Below are positions 1 through 7,323 of a stretch of DNA of 12,989 bases, one piece after another. Both the position numbers and the translations under genes were made by a program. Source of the stretch: SAR202 cluster bacterium Io17-Chloro-G7 (GTDB lineage Bacteria > Chloroflexota > Dehalococcoidia > UBA3495); contig MUCU01000045.1 in NCBI GenBank assembly GCA_002817055.1, forward strand, positions 1 to 12,989. The letters are read 5' to 3'. The first letter of the stretch is position 1. Each line of letters opens with the position of its first letter. Below the pieces are notes generated by a model that did not search any database, was not told the DNA's origin, and saw only the letters and a list, made by a program, of their open reading frames with translations.

Positions 1-1
1 A

Positions 2-205
2 CCATCACTACCCCTCCCCAATTCCATCATGATGGCTACTATTTTATACAAATTTCAAATTGCCATTAAGACGCGATTGCCCTGGCTCGTAGTTGGCTCG
101 GTCATTGGCTGCAGGCGCATCGGTGTTAAAATGGTGGTCATACTTGGGATCGGGTGCGTCGCCGGCTGGTCAGGAGTGACCCATGGTCTGGCAAAAGTGA
201 CCTAA
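2..205 (+). CDS. Possible 3' end of an unknown membrane protein, or a spurious ORF
   Basis: A frame is open from the left edge to a TAA at 203-205, with tandem ATG codons at 29 and 32. From ATG 29 it would give 58 residues. The translation has two hydrophobic stretches, one around RLPWLVVGSVIG and one around VKMVVILGIGCVAGW. No Shine-Dalgarno sequence precedes the ATGs, so if it is real it is more likely the tail of a gene that starts outside the window. The motif RLPWLVVG loosely recalls the membrane domain of MgtE-type transporters, but the similarity is too short to name it. It could also be a decayed remnant or chance. Confidence 0.15.
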   Translation, partial: PSLPLPNSIMMATILYKFQIAIKTRLPWLVVGSVIGCRRIGVKMVVILGIGCVAGWSGVTHGLAKVT

Positions 206-213
206 GGTCAGGC
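175..213. promoter_or_regulatory. Tandem operator-like palindromes GACCnnnGGTC
   Basis: Two 18-bp direct repeats (175-192 and 196-213) match at 15 of 18 positions. Each contains an 11-bp palindrome with a 3-nt centre: GACCCATGGTC at 178-188 and GACCTAAGGTC at 199-209. Their centres are 21 bp apart, two helical turns, as expected for a pair of dimer sites on one DNA face. A further GGTCAGG at 168-174 repeats the end of the second unit. They lie about 90-125 bp upstream of the FixH-like gene. No bound regulator can be named. Confidence 0.35.
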
Positions 214-301
214 CGTGCGGGTCCCGATCGACAGCACCCAGTAGCCAAGGGCCACCTGCCGGTAAACAAGTTGCGCGGCCAGAAGGGGAACACAGATAAA
301 T

Positions 302-931
302 TTGAGACTGAAAACAATACCGGGCCTGAGCAAGGGCGAGGAGGCGCGTGGTGTTGCCGCACGTGGTCCATCGCTTTTGGCGTTTATGTTGGCTGTAACT
401 TTATTGTTGGGGATGCTGATTGGGATGCGCCCCGGCATAATCTCCGCCCAAGCTCAAGGGAGTGAAGTTCAGCGTTTTCAACAAGTGGCCGGTCCCTATG
501 AGATTAGTGCGGCGGTGGTTCAATCGCACCTTTCTTTGGGTGTGACCCTATTCGCGATTACGGTGGTGGACACGGCCAACGGTCTGCCTATCCCTGATGC
601 GAGGGTGCTTTTGAGCACAGTGCACCAAAAATCCGGCGACGTTGGTATAGGTACCGCCCATAACACGCCAGACAACCCTGACAGGTACGACGCACAGATG
701 GACCTGGATTCCTCGGGCCTGTGGCGCATCACCGTAGAGGTGGATAGTTCCCAAGGGAAGGTGGCCGTTGAAATGATGCAATTGGAGGTACCCTCGACGC
801 GCCGCATTACGGGAGGGACATTCGTTTTTATTGGTGCATTTCTAGTGATTATTGCGGGCGCAGCCTACGTCTGGTGGAGCACCCAGCGGGGCCGCTCCAG
901 CAATCCGGGGACCGGGGTTAACCAGGAGTAG
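302..931 (+). CDS. Membrane-anchored FixH/YtkA-like protein (oxidase-associated, putative)
   Basis: The product is a 209-residue exported protein with a hydrophobic signal or anchor segment at about 24-50. A beta-rich extracytoplasmic domain follows at about 63-165, then a C-terminal membrane helix at about 172-192 and a short basic tail (QRGR). The domain pattern (GPYEISAAV, then a VVD..NGLPIPDARV strand-turn, then RYDAQMDLDSSGLWRITVEV) resembles the YtkA-like/FixH family of Ig-like folds, often found near haem-copper oxidase and copper-handling genes. The start is TTG 302, since an in-frame TAA at 263-265 closes the frame upstream. A weak AAGGGG lies about 13 nt before it, and ATG 386 (residue 29) is an alternative. 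It precedes ctaG by 159 bp on the same strand, which suggests a role in oxidase or copper-centre maturation. That role is inferred from family and neighbours. Confidence 0.65.
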   Translation: MRLKTIPGLSKGEEARGVAARGPSLLAFMLAVTLLLGMLIGMRPGIISAQAQGSEVQRFQQVAGPYEISAAVVQSHLSLGVTLFAITVVDTANGLPIPDARVLLSTVHQKSGDVGIGTAHNTPDNPDRYDAQMDLDSSGLWRITVEVDSSQGKVAVEMMQLEVPSTRRITGGTFVFIGAFLVIIAGAAYVWWSTQRGRSSNPGTGVNQE

Positions 932-944
932 CCTGGTCAATAGA

Positions 945-974
945 TTGGCTTCATCGGTTTAAACTATGCATAAT
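945..974 (+). promoter_or_regulatory. Weak candidate promoter for ctaG
   Basis: TTGGCT (945-950) and CATAAT (969-974) are separated by 18 bp in the 159-bp gap before ctaG. Both boxes are only partial matches to the sigma-70 consensus. ctaG may instead be read through from the FixH-like gene, as no terminator hairpin is evident in the gap. Confidence 0.2.
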
Positions 975-1090
975 GGGCCAAGTATGCGGGTTAGCCAGGC
1001 CCTTGGGTCGCACTTTGGCCTAGCCGCACTCAAGCATCACAGAAGGGGATTTAGACGGAGGGCAGGAATTTCCGTGATTAAAAGTCAGAT

Positions 1091-2053
1091 ATGAACCTTT
1101 CTGGCACGGGGAAGTTGTGGATCTTGGGCACTGTGGGGGCCGTTGTGGGTCTTCAGTTGCTCTTCGCGTCGGGCATTGCTCAAGCTCACGACGGCATTAG
1201 CGAGGGGCAGAATCCCTGGACAGCCTGGAATACTAATCCTTTGCCCACAATTCTGCTGCTCATGGTGGCCAATCTCTATATCACCGGTCTTGCCCGTTGG
1301 AAAAGGCCCAGCCATCCCGTTATGTTATGGCAAAAGCTTTGCTTCTTCTCAGGGCTGTTCCTCCTGTTTTTAGTCATGCAATCACCCATCGACTCTCTGT
1401 CTGTGCACCTCTTTTCTTTTCACCAGATTCAGCACTTAACACTCCGCATGTTCGGTCCATTCCTCATATTGCTAGGAGCTCCCTTGACCCCGATGTTGCG
1501 GGGCCTGCCGCGCTGGGCTCTGCTCGGCGTCGTGCGGACCATCGTAAGGAACCCTCGGGCGAGGCAAGGCTACAACCTCATCACGAACCCCGTGTTAACT
1601 ACCGCCTTTTTTCTGGGCGTTCTTTTCCTTTGGCAATTGCCCGGGCCTCACAACGCTGCGCTGCGAAATTCGGCGCTGCACGAGTTAATGCACATTACGA
1701 TGCTCTTATCCGGGTTTTTGTTCTGGTGGCTGGTGGTTGACCCCAAACCCCATCGCTCCCGGGTTCACTACGGACTTCGTATCCTCTATCTCGGACTGAT
1801 CATCATTCCCAACACGGTGCTGGGAGCGGCGATTACCTTTTCCGACAAATTGATTTACCAAGCCTATGCCGAGGTCGAGCAGCCATTCAACATTTCGCTT
1901 ATGGCCGACCAGCAACTGGGCGCAGCGATCCTGTGGGTGCCAGGGGACATGATGAGCCTGCTTGTGGCGGGGATCGTGATGATCCTGTGGTATCAGAACG
2001 AGGTGAAGGAAGGGCCGGTCGGCTATCCGTCCAGGCAAGGCGAGGACACCTAA
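1091..2053 (+). CDS. ctaG: Cytochrome c oxidase assembly factor CtaG (caa3_CtaG family)
   Basis: This is a 320-residue polytopic membrane protein. A signal-like N terminus ends in AQAHD around residue 33, and about seven hydrophobic segments follow. Two family hallmarks are visible: HQIQHLTL at 111-118 followed by FLILLGAP, and HELMHITMLLSGFLFWW at 197-213. The paired histidines in these helices (H111/H115 and H197/H201) are candidate metal ligands. Members of this family are needed to make active caa3 oxidase, probably by aiding copper insertion. The protein is distinct from the Cox11-type CtaG of proteobacteria. The ATG at 1091 has no clear Shine-Dalgarno sequence; GGAGGG at about 1056 is too distant. 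The gene converges on the oxidase operon that it presumably serves, and the two meet at the terminator at 2162-2203. Confidence 0.9.
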   Translation: MNLSGTGKLWILGTVGAVVGLQLLFASGIAQAHDGISEGQNPWTAWNTNPLPTILLLMVANLYITGLARWKRPSHPVMLWQKLCFFSGLFLLFLVMQSPIDSLSVHLFSFHQIQHLTLRMFGPFLILLGAPLTPMLRGLPRWALLGVVRTIVRNPRARQGYNLITNPVLTTAFFLGVLFLWQLPGPHNAALRNSALHELMHITMLLSGFLFWWLVVDPKPHRSRVHYGLRILYLGLIIIPNTVLGAAITFSDKLIYQAYAEVEQPFNISLMADQQLGAAILWVPGDMMSLLVAGIVMILWYQNEVKEGPVGYPSRQGEDT

Positions 2054-2161
2054 GGTAGTTCAGGGTGCTGCGGTCAACCCTAAACCATTAAGGTTGGCTC
2101 TCTGCGGGGGATATTGGGGATGCTGGACTAATGAACAGTCTCCCGGTGGATACAGACTGGG

Positions 2162-2203
2162 TAATAAAGAGGCCGGAGGACAAATCCTCCGGCCTCTTTA
2201 TTA
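2162..2203. terminator. Bidirectional rho-independent terminator between ctaG and the cox operon
   Basis: A perfect 18-bp inverted repeat (arms 2163-2180 and 2185-2202, reading AATAAAGAGGCCGGAGGA on the left) closes a CAAA loop. A 19th T-A pair extends it at 2162/2203. The GC-rich core is flanked by A/T-rich ends, so each strand has a U-rich 3' side. It lies 108 bp past the ctaG stop and 23 bp past the stop of the convergent subunit IV gene. Confidence 0.9.
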
Positions 2204-2226
2204 TTGTTACCTCAGGTGGTGATGTT

Positions 2227-3000
2227 TCAGGGAGATACGGTAAAGTCTCCGAACATGCCGATATTATGTCCCGGGAATGTGCACACGAAGGTATAAGTGC
2301 CCGCTTCCAGGGTAAATTCCAGCACTGTTGATTCACCCGGATCGAGCAGCTTGGTGTTAAACAGAACTCGAGGGTCATCGGGGGGCACCCAGTCGTTGTC
2401 AGCGCCTGCTCCAATGCCCGCTGTCGCAACCTCATCCTTGGTTCCTGCTTCCACCAGAACCAGGTTATGCTGGTTCACGGTGGAAACGTTGTTGAAGGTT
2501 ATTTTGATATCTGATCCAGCGGAAGCGTGTAATTCCGCCGTATCAAACTTTAATGCGTCACCCACCACGCTAAGCGTTATGTCTCCGCCGCCGACTGCCT
2601 CTACTTCTGAATGGGCCTCTCCACCCTCGGCTTCATGTTCATAAGCCACAGCGTTGGACTCGGCAAAGTCCCGGGGATTGCCCTCGTAAGCAAAGAAAAT
2701 TCCCAACAGCGCAATACCCACAATGAATGCTAGGGCCAGACCAGCTAGAAATATGTACGTAAGCAGACGGGCTTCGAACTTGAGGTGCATGTAGAACATG
2801 ATGACTATGGCGAACTTAAAGGCCGACAGAATTATTAGGAGGGGTATCTTGGAAGCGCCCAAGTCGTCGACGATTCCTACCCTGTCCCAGATCAAAAGAA
2901 ACTCGACGATTGTGACAGTAAAGAGTATTACCGCCACCAATACGTATTGCTTAAACGAGGGGTGGCGAGAATCGTGTTGACTCTCGTGGCTAGTGGTCAT
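2227..3000 (-). CDS. ctaF: Cytochrome c oxidase subunit IV fused to a blue-copper (auracyanin/azurin-like) domain
   Basis: A fusion of 257 residues. Residues 1-104 match the prokaryotic COX4 family: helices at about 17-38, 53-72 and 78-104, with FKFAIVIMFYMHLK in the second. Subunit IV alone is usually only about 100 residues. After an acidic linker (about 105-138) comes a cupredoxin domain (139-257) with all type-1 copper ligands: H178 in NQHNL, then C240, H245 and M249 in CTFPGHNIGM. The C-x4-H-x3-M spacing is that of azurin and auracyanin. A basic N terminus and a basic loop between helices 2 and 3 suggest N-in topology, which places the copper domain outside, on the face where CuA sits. 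ATG 3000 has AAGGAG 8 nt upstream. It is the last gene of the ctaCDEF operon, 39 bp after ctaE. The domain probably passes electrons to or from the oxidase; this role is inferred. Confidence 0.9.
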   Translation of the reverse strand: MTTSHESQHDSRHPSFKQYVLVAVILFTVTIVEFLLIWDRVGIVDDLGASKIPLLIILSAFKFAIVIMFYMHLKFEARLLTYIFLAGLALAFIVGIALLGIFFAYEGNPRDFAESNAVAYEHEAEGGEAHSEVEAVGGGDITLSVVGDALKFDTAELHASAGSDIKITFNNVSTVNQHNLVLVEAGTKDEVATAGIGAGADNDWVPPDDPRVLFNTKLLDPGESTVLEFTLEAGTYTFVCTFPGHNIGMFGDFTVSP

Positions 3001-3039
3001 GCACAGAACTCCTTGAGATTGGCTCTGGCCCTAGTGGGC

Positions 3040-3678
3040 TCATCCGCCAGGGGGCGCACTGGGTCCAGTGTCGAACCCGGCGATCAAATAGAGCAAAGTA
3101 AAAATCACGATCCAAACAATATCGACGAAGTGCCAATAGAGGCCCATGATTTCCACATCGAGACTCGTGGCTGGACCCAATCGGCCCTTTCTGGCCGCAA
3201 AAAACAATCCCAAGAGCCAAATAATTCCAAGGGTAACGTGCGCGCCGTGGAAGCCGGTTAACGTAAAGAAAGAAGCACCGAACAAGTTGACTCCCAGCGT
3301 CAGACCTTCATTCTTAAACGCATTGAACTCGTAGATCTGAAAGCCAATAAACACCGCGCCCATAGCTGCGGTTGCCAGGAGCCAGATTTGGATGGCCTTT
3401 TGGTCGTTTCGAACGGTAGCGGCCAAAGCCTGAACCATGCCGAAGCTGCTGCACAAGAGCACGAAGGTGCTGATGGTAGTGAGTGGAACGTCGATAATAT
3501 CGATGGGGTAGGGCCCGTTGAGGCTCTGGCCACGGTAGACCATGTAGGTGGCGATCAACGCTCCAAAAAACAGGCAGTCCGAACCGAGGAATACCCACAT
3601 GAGGAGCTTCCGGTGATTGATACCGGTAGTGGTGTAATCGTGATCCGGGCCGGAAGACGGCTCTACCGTGTGGGCCAC
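3040..3678 (-). CDS. ctaE: Cytochrome c oxidase subunit III
   Basis: Subunit III of the haem-copper oxidase, 212 residues with five predicted membrane helices. The family features are LLMWVFLGSDCLFFGALIATY (26-46), IGFQIYEF with the buried E117, GFHGAHVTLG (142-151) and YWHFVDIVWI (181-190). The length and five-helix form match Bacillus/Thermus-type caa3 enzymes, where the first two helices of the mitochondrial form are absent and subunit I has extra C-terminal helices. The start is GTG 3678, supported by GGAGAGGA about 5 nt upstream. It lies 12 bp after ctaD, so the two are very likely cotranscribed and perhaps translationally coupled. Subunit III stabilises proton uptake by subunit I and is not itself redox active. 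Confidence 0.93.
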   Translation of the reverse strand: MAHTVEPSSGPDHDYTTTGINHRKLLMWVFLGSDCLFFGALIATYMVYRGQSLNGPYPIDIIDVPLTTISTFVLLCSSFGMVQALAATVRNDQKAIQIWLLATAAMGAVFIGFQIYEFNAFKNEGLTLGVNLFGASFFTLTGFHGAHVTLGIIWLLGLFFAARKGRLGPATSLDVEIMGLYWHFVDIVWIVIFTLLYLIAGFDTGPSAPPGG

Positions 3679-3690
3679 TATTTTCCTCTC

Positions 3691-5544
3691 CTAATGTTGG
3701 CTGCCGTGGTGAGCGTCAGGCGCTGTTGCGGGCTCATTTGTCCATCCGATTATCCCGATCATTGCGAAAACGCCGCCAACGAAGCTCAAAGCGAAGTGAC
3801 TGAGGATCCCGCCAGCTATTAACGCTGTTCCGGCGGCGATCCAAATGGGCCAGTATGAAGGGCTGGGCATGTGGATTGTGCTGGGGTCCACATGAGGCTC
3901 GGCTGGAACTCGGTCTTGCCCGTCGGCCTTGGCTCGCGCTTTCACAATCCAGTAATGGTCCAGACCTTCTACTTGAGGGATTGTAGCGAAGTTGTAGTCC
4001 GGGGGAGGCGAAGAAATACTCCACTCCAAGCCCGGGGCATCCCAAGGGTCATGGCCGGCCCTTTCTCCGTGACGTAAAGCTCGGACGATCGTGATCACGA
4101 AGGCTATCATGCCCAAGAAGATTACGATGTAGCCAAGGGAGGACAACATGTTGAAGTCGCCCCAACCAAACTCGGACGCATATGTATAGATACGACGGGG
4201 CATCCCGTTCATCCCTACGAAATGCATGGGGAAGAAGGTCAAGTTCATGCCAATGAACATCAACCAGAAGTTTATCTTGCCCCATTTTTCTTCATACATT
4301 CTGCCTGTTAGCTTGGGAAACCAATAATAGAGACCGGCAAACAACCCGAAAATGGACCCGCCGAAGAGCACATAGTGAAGATGCGCCACGATGTAATAGG
4401 TGTCTTGTTGTTGGAAGTCAGAAGGCGAAACCGCATGGGACACGCCGCTAAGCCCACCGATGATGAACAGAGTTATGAATCCCAAAGAAAAGAGCATCGG
4501 GGTTTTGAATTCAATTGAGCCGCCCCACATAGTCCCAATCCAGTTGAATATTTTCACTCCAGTGGGTACGGCAATCAGCATAGTGGTGATGGTGAAAGCC
4601 GAGTTGGCGATGGGACCCAAGCCCACCGTGAACATGTGGTGGCTCCAAACGGCCCAACCCATCATACCGATCACGATGCCGGAGAAAATGATGAAGGGAT
4701 ATCCGAACAAGGGCTTCTTGGAAAACGTGGGCAAAACCTCTGAAACTATGCCCATGGCAGGCAATATCAAAATATATACTTCAGGATGTCCGAACACCCA
4801 GAACAGGTGCTGCCAAAGAACGGGGTCGCCGCCAGCGGAGGGTATAAAGAAGTTGGTGCCGAAGTTCCGGTCCATGGTCAACTCAATTAAGCCAACAGTT
4901 ATGACCGGAAACGCAAGGACCAACAAAATGGACGTGATTAGAGTCATCCAGATAAAAACGGGCATGCGCATGAGACTCATGCCGGGCGCCCGCAGATTTA
5001 TGATGGTGACAATGAAGTTTAATGCCGCCGCCACTGATGACGTTCCCAGCACCAGGAGGCTTAAGGACCAGAAGTCCAGCCCTGAGTTGACGCTGAAGGG
5101 CTTTTCGGTGAGATTGGCGTAAGAAAACCATCCGGCGTCGGGCACTTCGTCCACGAAGAAGCTTACGTGAAAGAGGATTGCGCCAAACAAGAACAGCCAG
5201 TAACTTAGAGCGTTTAATCGAGGGAAAGCGACGTCCCGGGCACCTATTGCCAGCGGCACCACGAAATTGAAGAACGCGGCGCCCAGAGGCATGATCACCA
5301 TAAACACCATAACCGTAGCGTGCATGGTGAACATCTGATTAAACCGGTCACCGCCGATGATACCGGTATCGGGTTGAGCCAGTTGCACCCGTATCACCCC
5401 GGCTTCAATGCCGGCGATGAGCATCAAGACCAATGCGGATACGCCGTAAAGCACGCCGATGCGCTTATGGTCCACGGTGGTCATCCAGCCCCAAACGCCA
5501 GCGTATGTGGTTGGCCGGGCGAGTACGGCGGTGATTGCCGCCAT
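3691..5544 (-). CDS. ctaD: Cytochrome c oxidase subunit I (A1-type haem-copper oxidase)
   Basis: The catalytic subunit, which reduces O2 to water and pumps protons, has 617 residues. Low-spin haem ligands are H75 (MFTMHATVMV) and H390. The high-spin haem ligand is H388 (AHLHY). CuB ligands are H253, H302 and H303 (WSHHMFTVG), with Y257 in GHPEVY as the cross-linked tyrosine. The D-channel shows D104 and N111 (GARDVAFPRLN) and E255 of GHPEVY, which marks the A1 subfamily. The K-channel shows T328 and K331 (VPTGVKIFNWIGTMW). Besides the 12 core helices there are two extra C-terminal ones (about 563-600), as in Bacillus/Thermus-type enzymes whose subunit III is short. ATG 5544 has AGGGAGG with a 6-nt spacer. 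It lies 122 bp after ctaC and 12 bp before ctaE. Confidence 0.97.
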   Translation of the reverse strand: MAAITAVLARPTTYAGVWGWMTTVDHKRIGVLYGVSALVLMLIAGIEAGVIRVQLAQPDTGIIGGDRFNQMFTMHATVMVFMVIMPLGAAFFNFVVPLAIGARDVAFPRLNALSYWLFLFGAILFHVSFFVDEVPDAGWFSYANLTEKPFSVNSGLDFWSLSLLVLGTSSVAAALNFIVTIINLRAPGMSLMRMPVFIWMTLITSILLVLAFPVITVGLIELTMDRNFGTNFFIPSAGGDPVLWQHLFWVFGHPEVYILILPAMGIVSEVLPTFSKKPLFGYPFIIFSGIVIGMMGWAVWSHHMFTVGLGPIANSAFTITTMLIAVPTGVKIFNWIGTMWGGSIEFKTPMLFSLGFITLFIIGGLSGVSHAVSPSDFQQQDTYYIVAHLHYVLFGGSIFGLFAGLYYWFPKLTGRMYEEKWGKINFWLMFIGMNLTFFPMHFVGMNGMPRRIYTYASEFGWGDFNMLSSLGYIVIFLGMIAFVITIVRALRHGERAGHDPWDAPGLEWSISSPPPDYNFATIPQVEGLDHYWIVKARAKADGQDRVPAEPHVDPSTIHMPSPSYWPIWIAAGTALIAGGILSHFALSFVGGVFAMIGIIGWTNEPATAPDAHHGSQH

Positions 5545-5666
5545 GGCTTGCCTCCCTTAAATGTCCCTCGTTGAATGTCCTTAGGTTAAACCCACCAAAT
5601 CAGAGTATCTATAATGCCGCAAATCTAGTTAAGCTCATCTATTGTGACTGGAATCGTGGTTACAGT

Positions 5667-5684
5667 CTACTGCAGCTGCAGTAG
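5667..5684. repeat. 18-bp perfect palindrome over the ctaC stop codon
   Basis: CTACTGCAGCTGCAGTAG reads the same on both strands and contains the TAG stop of ctaC and the last residues LLQLQ. With no loop it would be a poor RNA hairpin. It may be a protein site or a chance result of the repeated CTGCAG codons. Confidence 0.4.
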
Positions 5685-6878
5685 ATACTCAATCAGGCCT
5701 TCAACCTCTTCGTCGCTCAAGCTGACATCGCCATCCTTGTAGATAAAAGCTCGCTCCGCCATTCTGTTGCCCGGTTTCAAATCAGAGGGGTTGTGTATCC
5801 AGGCGCGCAGAGTTTCCACGTTCAGGTCCGTTAAACCGGCGGCTAGAGTCTGGCGTGTGCGAAGATCGGTCAGGTTGGGGGCGAGCACCAAGGCATTCTC
5901 ATCTCCGGTTAAAAAGCTGTCCATCAGCGCTTGTGCCGCCACAGGGTCGTCGGCGCCGCTAATAGTGTGGCAAATTTGGCAATTAATGGCGAAGGTCGTT
6001 TGACCATCCTTGGCGCGGCTGGTTAAAGGCTGGGGTGGCCCGTAGGAGGCTACCCACGAGTCATAATCCGCTGCGGAAAGCACCATAACCCGGAACCTCA
6101 TTAAAGCATGAGCGACGCCGCATAATTCGGCGCATTGACCGTAAAATGTTGCGGGCAATGCGTCAATTTCGCTGGAGTCTGCCTTGAACCACATTTTGTT
6201 TCGCCGAGTCGGCACCATATCTAACTTGCCAGCGAGTTTCGGTACCCAGAAGCTGTGGATTACGTCGTCGCTCAACAGCGTTAGCTGAACGGCCCGGTCG
6301 ACCGGGATCCTTAGCTCGTTTGCAGTGGTAATTCTCTTGCCGCCACCGGCGTCGGGGTATTCGAACTCAAACCACCATTGATGTCCAGTCACGTGGACTT
6401 CAAGAACGTCGGTCTCCGAGTCTGGCGGTTCATCAATCTCAAACAGGGTAAACACGGACCAAATTCCTAATGCCAAGACCAATATGGTTGGGATAACAGT
6501 CCAGGTGATTTCGAGGGCCAAGTGGCCATGGGTACGGGAGGCTTCTACACCGGGTTTTTTGCGGAAGCGGAAGATAACATAAAGCATCAAGCCTTCAACG
6601 AGGACGAACACCACAACCATGACCCAAAGGAGCACGTTGAACAGCAATAGCTGCTTTTCGGCGACTGGGCCGACTGCGTCCCAGGTGGATTGCTTGCCTG
6701 TCGAGCAACCTGCCACCAGGAACAGGACCGCGATTAACAACCCGAATAATAAGATGGCCTTTGGCTGCCACCTGCGGGGCGCGGCGCTTGTAGTCTCCCT
6801 CATAGGCTGAACGATGGGGTCGTTGGGAGAATCAACGCCCACCGGGGCGCTTGCCCGCTTGAAGGGCATAGACCCCAT
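5667..6878 (-). CDS. ctaC: Cytochrome c oxidase subunit II with fused cytochrome c (caa3 type)
   Basis: This subunit takes electrons from the donor and passes them through CuA to subunit I. Numbered from ATG 6878 (403 residues): a hydrophobic lipoprotein signal ends in the lipobox LVAGC (Cys58), and two membrane helices lie at about 76-105 and 120-146. The CuA domain has the entry motif GHQWWFEFEYP and ligands H208, C249, E251, C253, H257 and M260. A class I cytochrome c domain follows, with CQICH (C300, C303, H304) and a likely axial M373 in KPGNRMAE. ATG 6878 is preceded by GGGGGG at 6885-6890 with a 6-nt spacer. The frame could also start at GTG 6920 (417 residues, no Shine-Dalgarno) or at ATG 6803, which would give a more usual signal-peptide length. 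First gene of the operon, behind the promoter at 6954-6981. Confidence 0.95.
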   Translation of the reverse strand: MGSMPFKRASAPVGVDSPNDPIVQPMRETTSAAPRRWQPKAILLFGLLIAVLFLVAGCSTGKQSTWDAVGPVAEKQLLLFNVLLWVMVVVFVLVEGLMLYVIFRFRKKPGVEASRTHGHLALEITWTVIPTILVLALGIWSVFTLFEIDEPPDSETDVLEVHVTGHQWWFEFEYPDAGGGKRITTANELRIPVDRAVQLTLLSDDVIHSFWVPKLAGKLDMVPTRRNKMWFKADSSEIDALPATFYGQCAELCGVAHALMRFRVMVLSAADYDSWVASYGPPQPLTSRAKDGQTTFAINCQICHTISGADDPVAAQALMDSFLTGDENALVLAPNLTDLRTRQTLAAGLTDLNVETLRAWIHNPSDLKPGNRMAERAFIYKDGDVSLSDEEVEGLIEYLLQLQ

Positions 6879-6953
6879 TTTCTTCCCCCCTATAATGCTG
6901 GACAGATTGACCTGACGCACGAGTGTGTGCGGTTTTTCACTAACCGGTGGGAC

Positions 6954-6981
6954 GTTATCACAGGCTCAAGTGCGCTGTCAA
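6954..6981 (-). promoter_or_regulatory. Promoter of the ctaCDEF operon
   Basis: On the - strand a perfect -35 box TTGACA (6976-6981) is followed after 16 bp by GATAAC (6954-6959). The latter is preceded by TGT, an extended -10 feature. Transcription would begin near 6946, giving a leader of about 70 nt before the Shine-Dalgarno and ATG at 6878. Confidence 0.6.
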
Positions 6982-7179
6982 CACATAATTGAAGTAGGTT
7001 CCGGCTCAATTTCCGCAGCTTAAGGCGCCATGCTCAAGAGCCGATGCGGATAGGGGGCGCATTTCGGTTGATGGTTTCCGCAGCAGCCAAGGATCGGCGT
7101 CTCACTCACCGAGCGAATAAGCATTGCTATTGCATTTCCGCCGTAGTAAATCCGCCGTGAGAAACATGCGCAAGCAAGT

Positions 7180-7231
7180 AATCGACGCCGGTGCCATTTG
7201 GGCGTTCTAAACAGCCGAACCGGCGTCGATT
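7180..7231. repeat. 13-bp perfect inverted repeat with a 26-nt loop
   Basis: The arms AATCGACGCCGGT (7180-7192) and ACCGGCGTCGATT (7219-7231) are exact reverse complements. They lie in the 403-bp gap between ctaC and the flavin oxidoreductase, about 93 nt past the latter's stop codon. No T-run follows on either strand, so it is not a classical intrinsic terminator. It could be an RNA stem, a factor-dependent terminator or a protein site. Beyond this, the following tandem repeat and the cox promoter, I see no gene in 6921-7323. Confidence 0.6.
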
Positions 7232-7235
7232 CTCA

Positions 7236-7263
7236 AGGGTTCATTAAGCAGGGTTCATTAAGC
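7236..7263. repeat. 14-bp perfect tandem duplication
   Basis: AGGGTTCATTAAGC occurs twice back to back (7236-7249 and 7250-7263), starting 5 bp after the 7180-7231 inverted repeat. It is either a recent slippage duplication or a pair of binding sites. Confidence 0.6.
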
Positions 7264-7323
7264 TAGGACGAGGCTAATTGGCGTCAATGCAATAATGGCT
7301 TAATTGCGAGTGGCTACCAGCCC

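Noticed and set aside
2131..2331. Small + strand frame over the terminator region
   Set aside because: It runs through the perfect bidirectional terminator and into the antisense of the subunit IV fusion gene, and shows no protein-like features.
4400..5122. 240-residue + strand open frame antisense to ctaD
   Set aside because: It is a shadow of the well-supported ctaD coding sequence, with repetitive M/P/T-rich composition, no family likeness and no own ribosome site.
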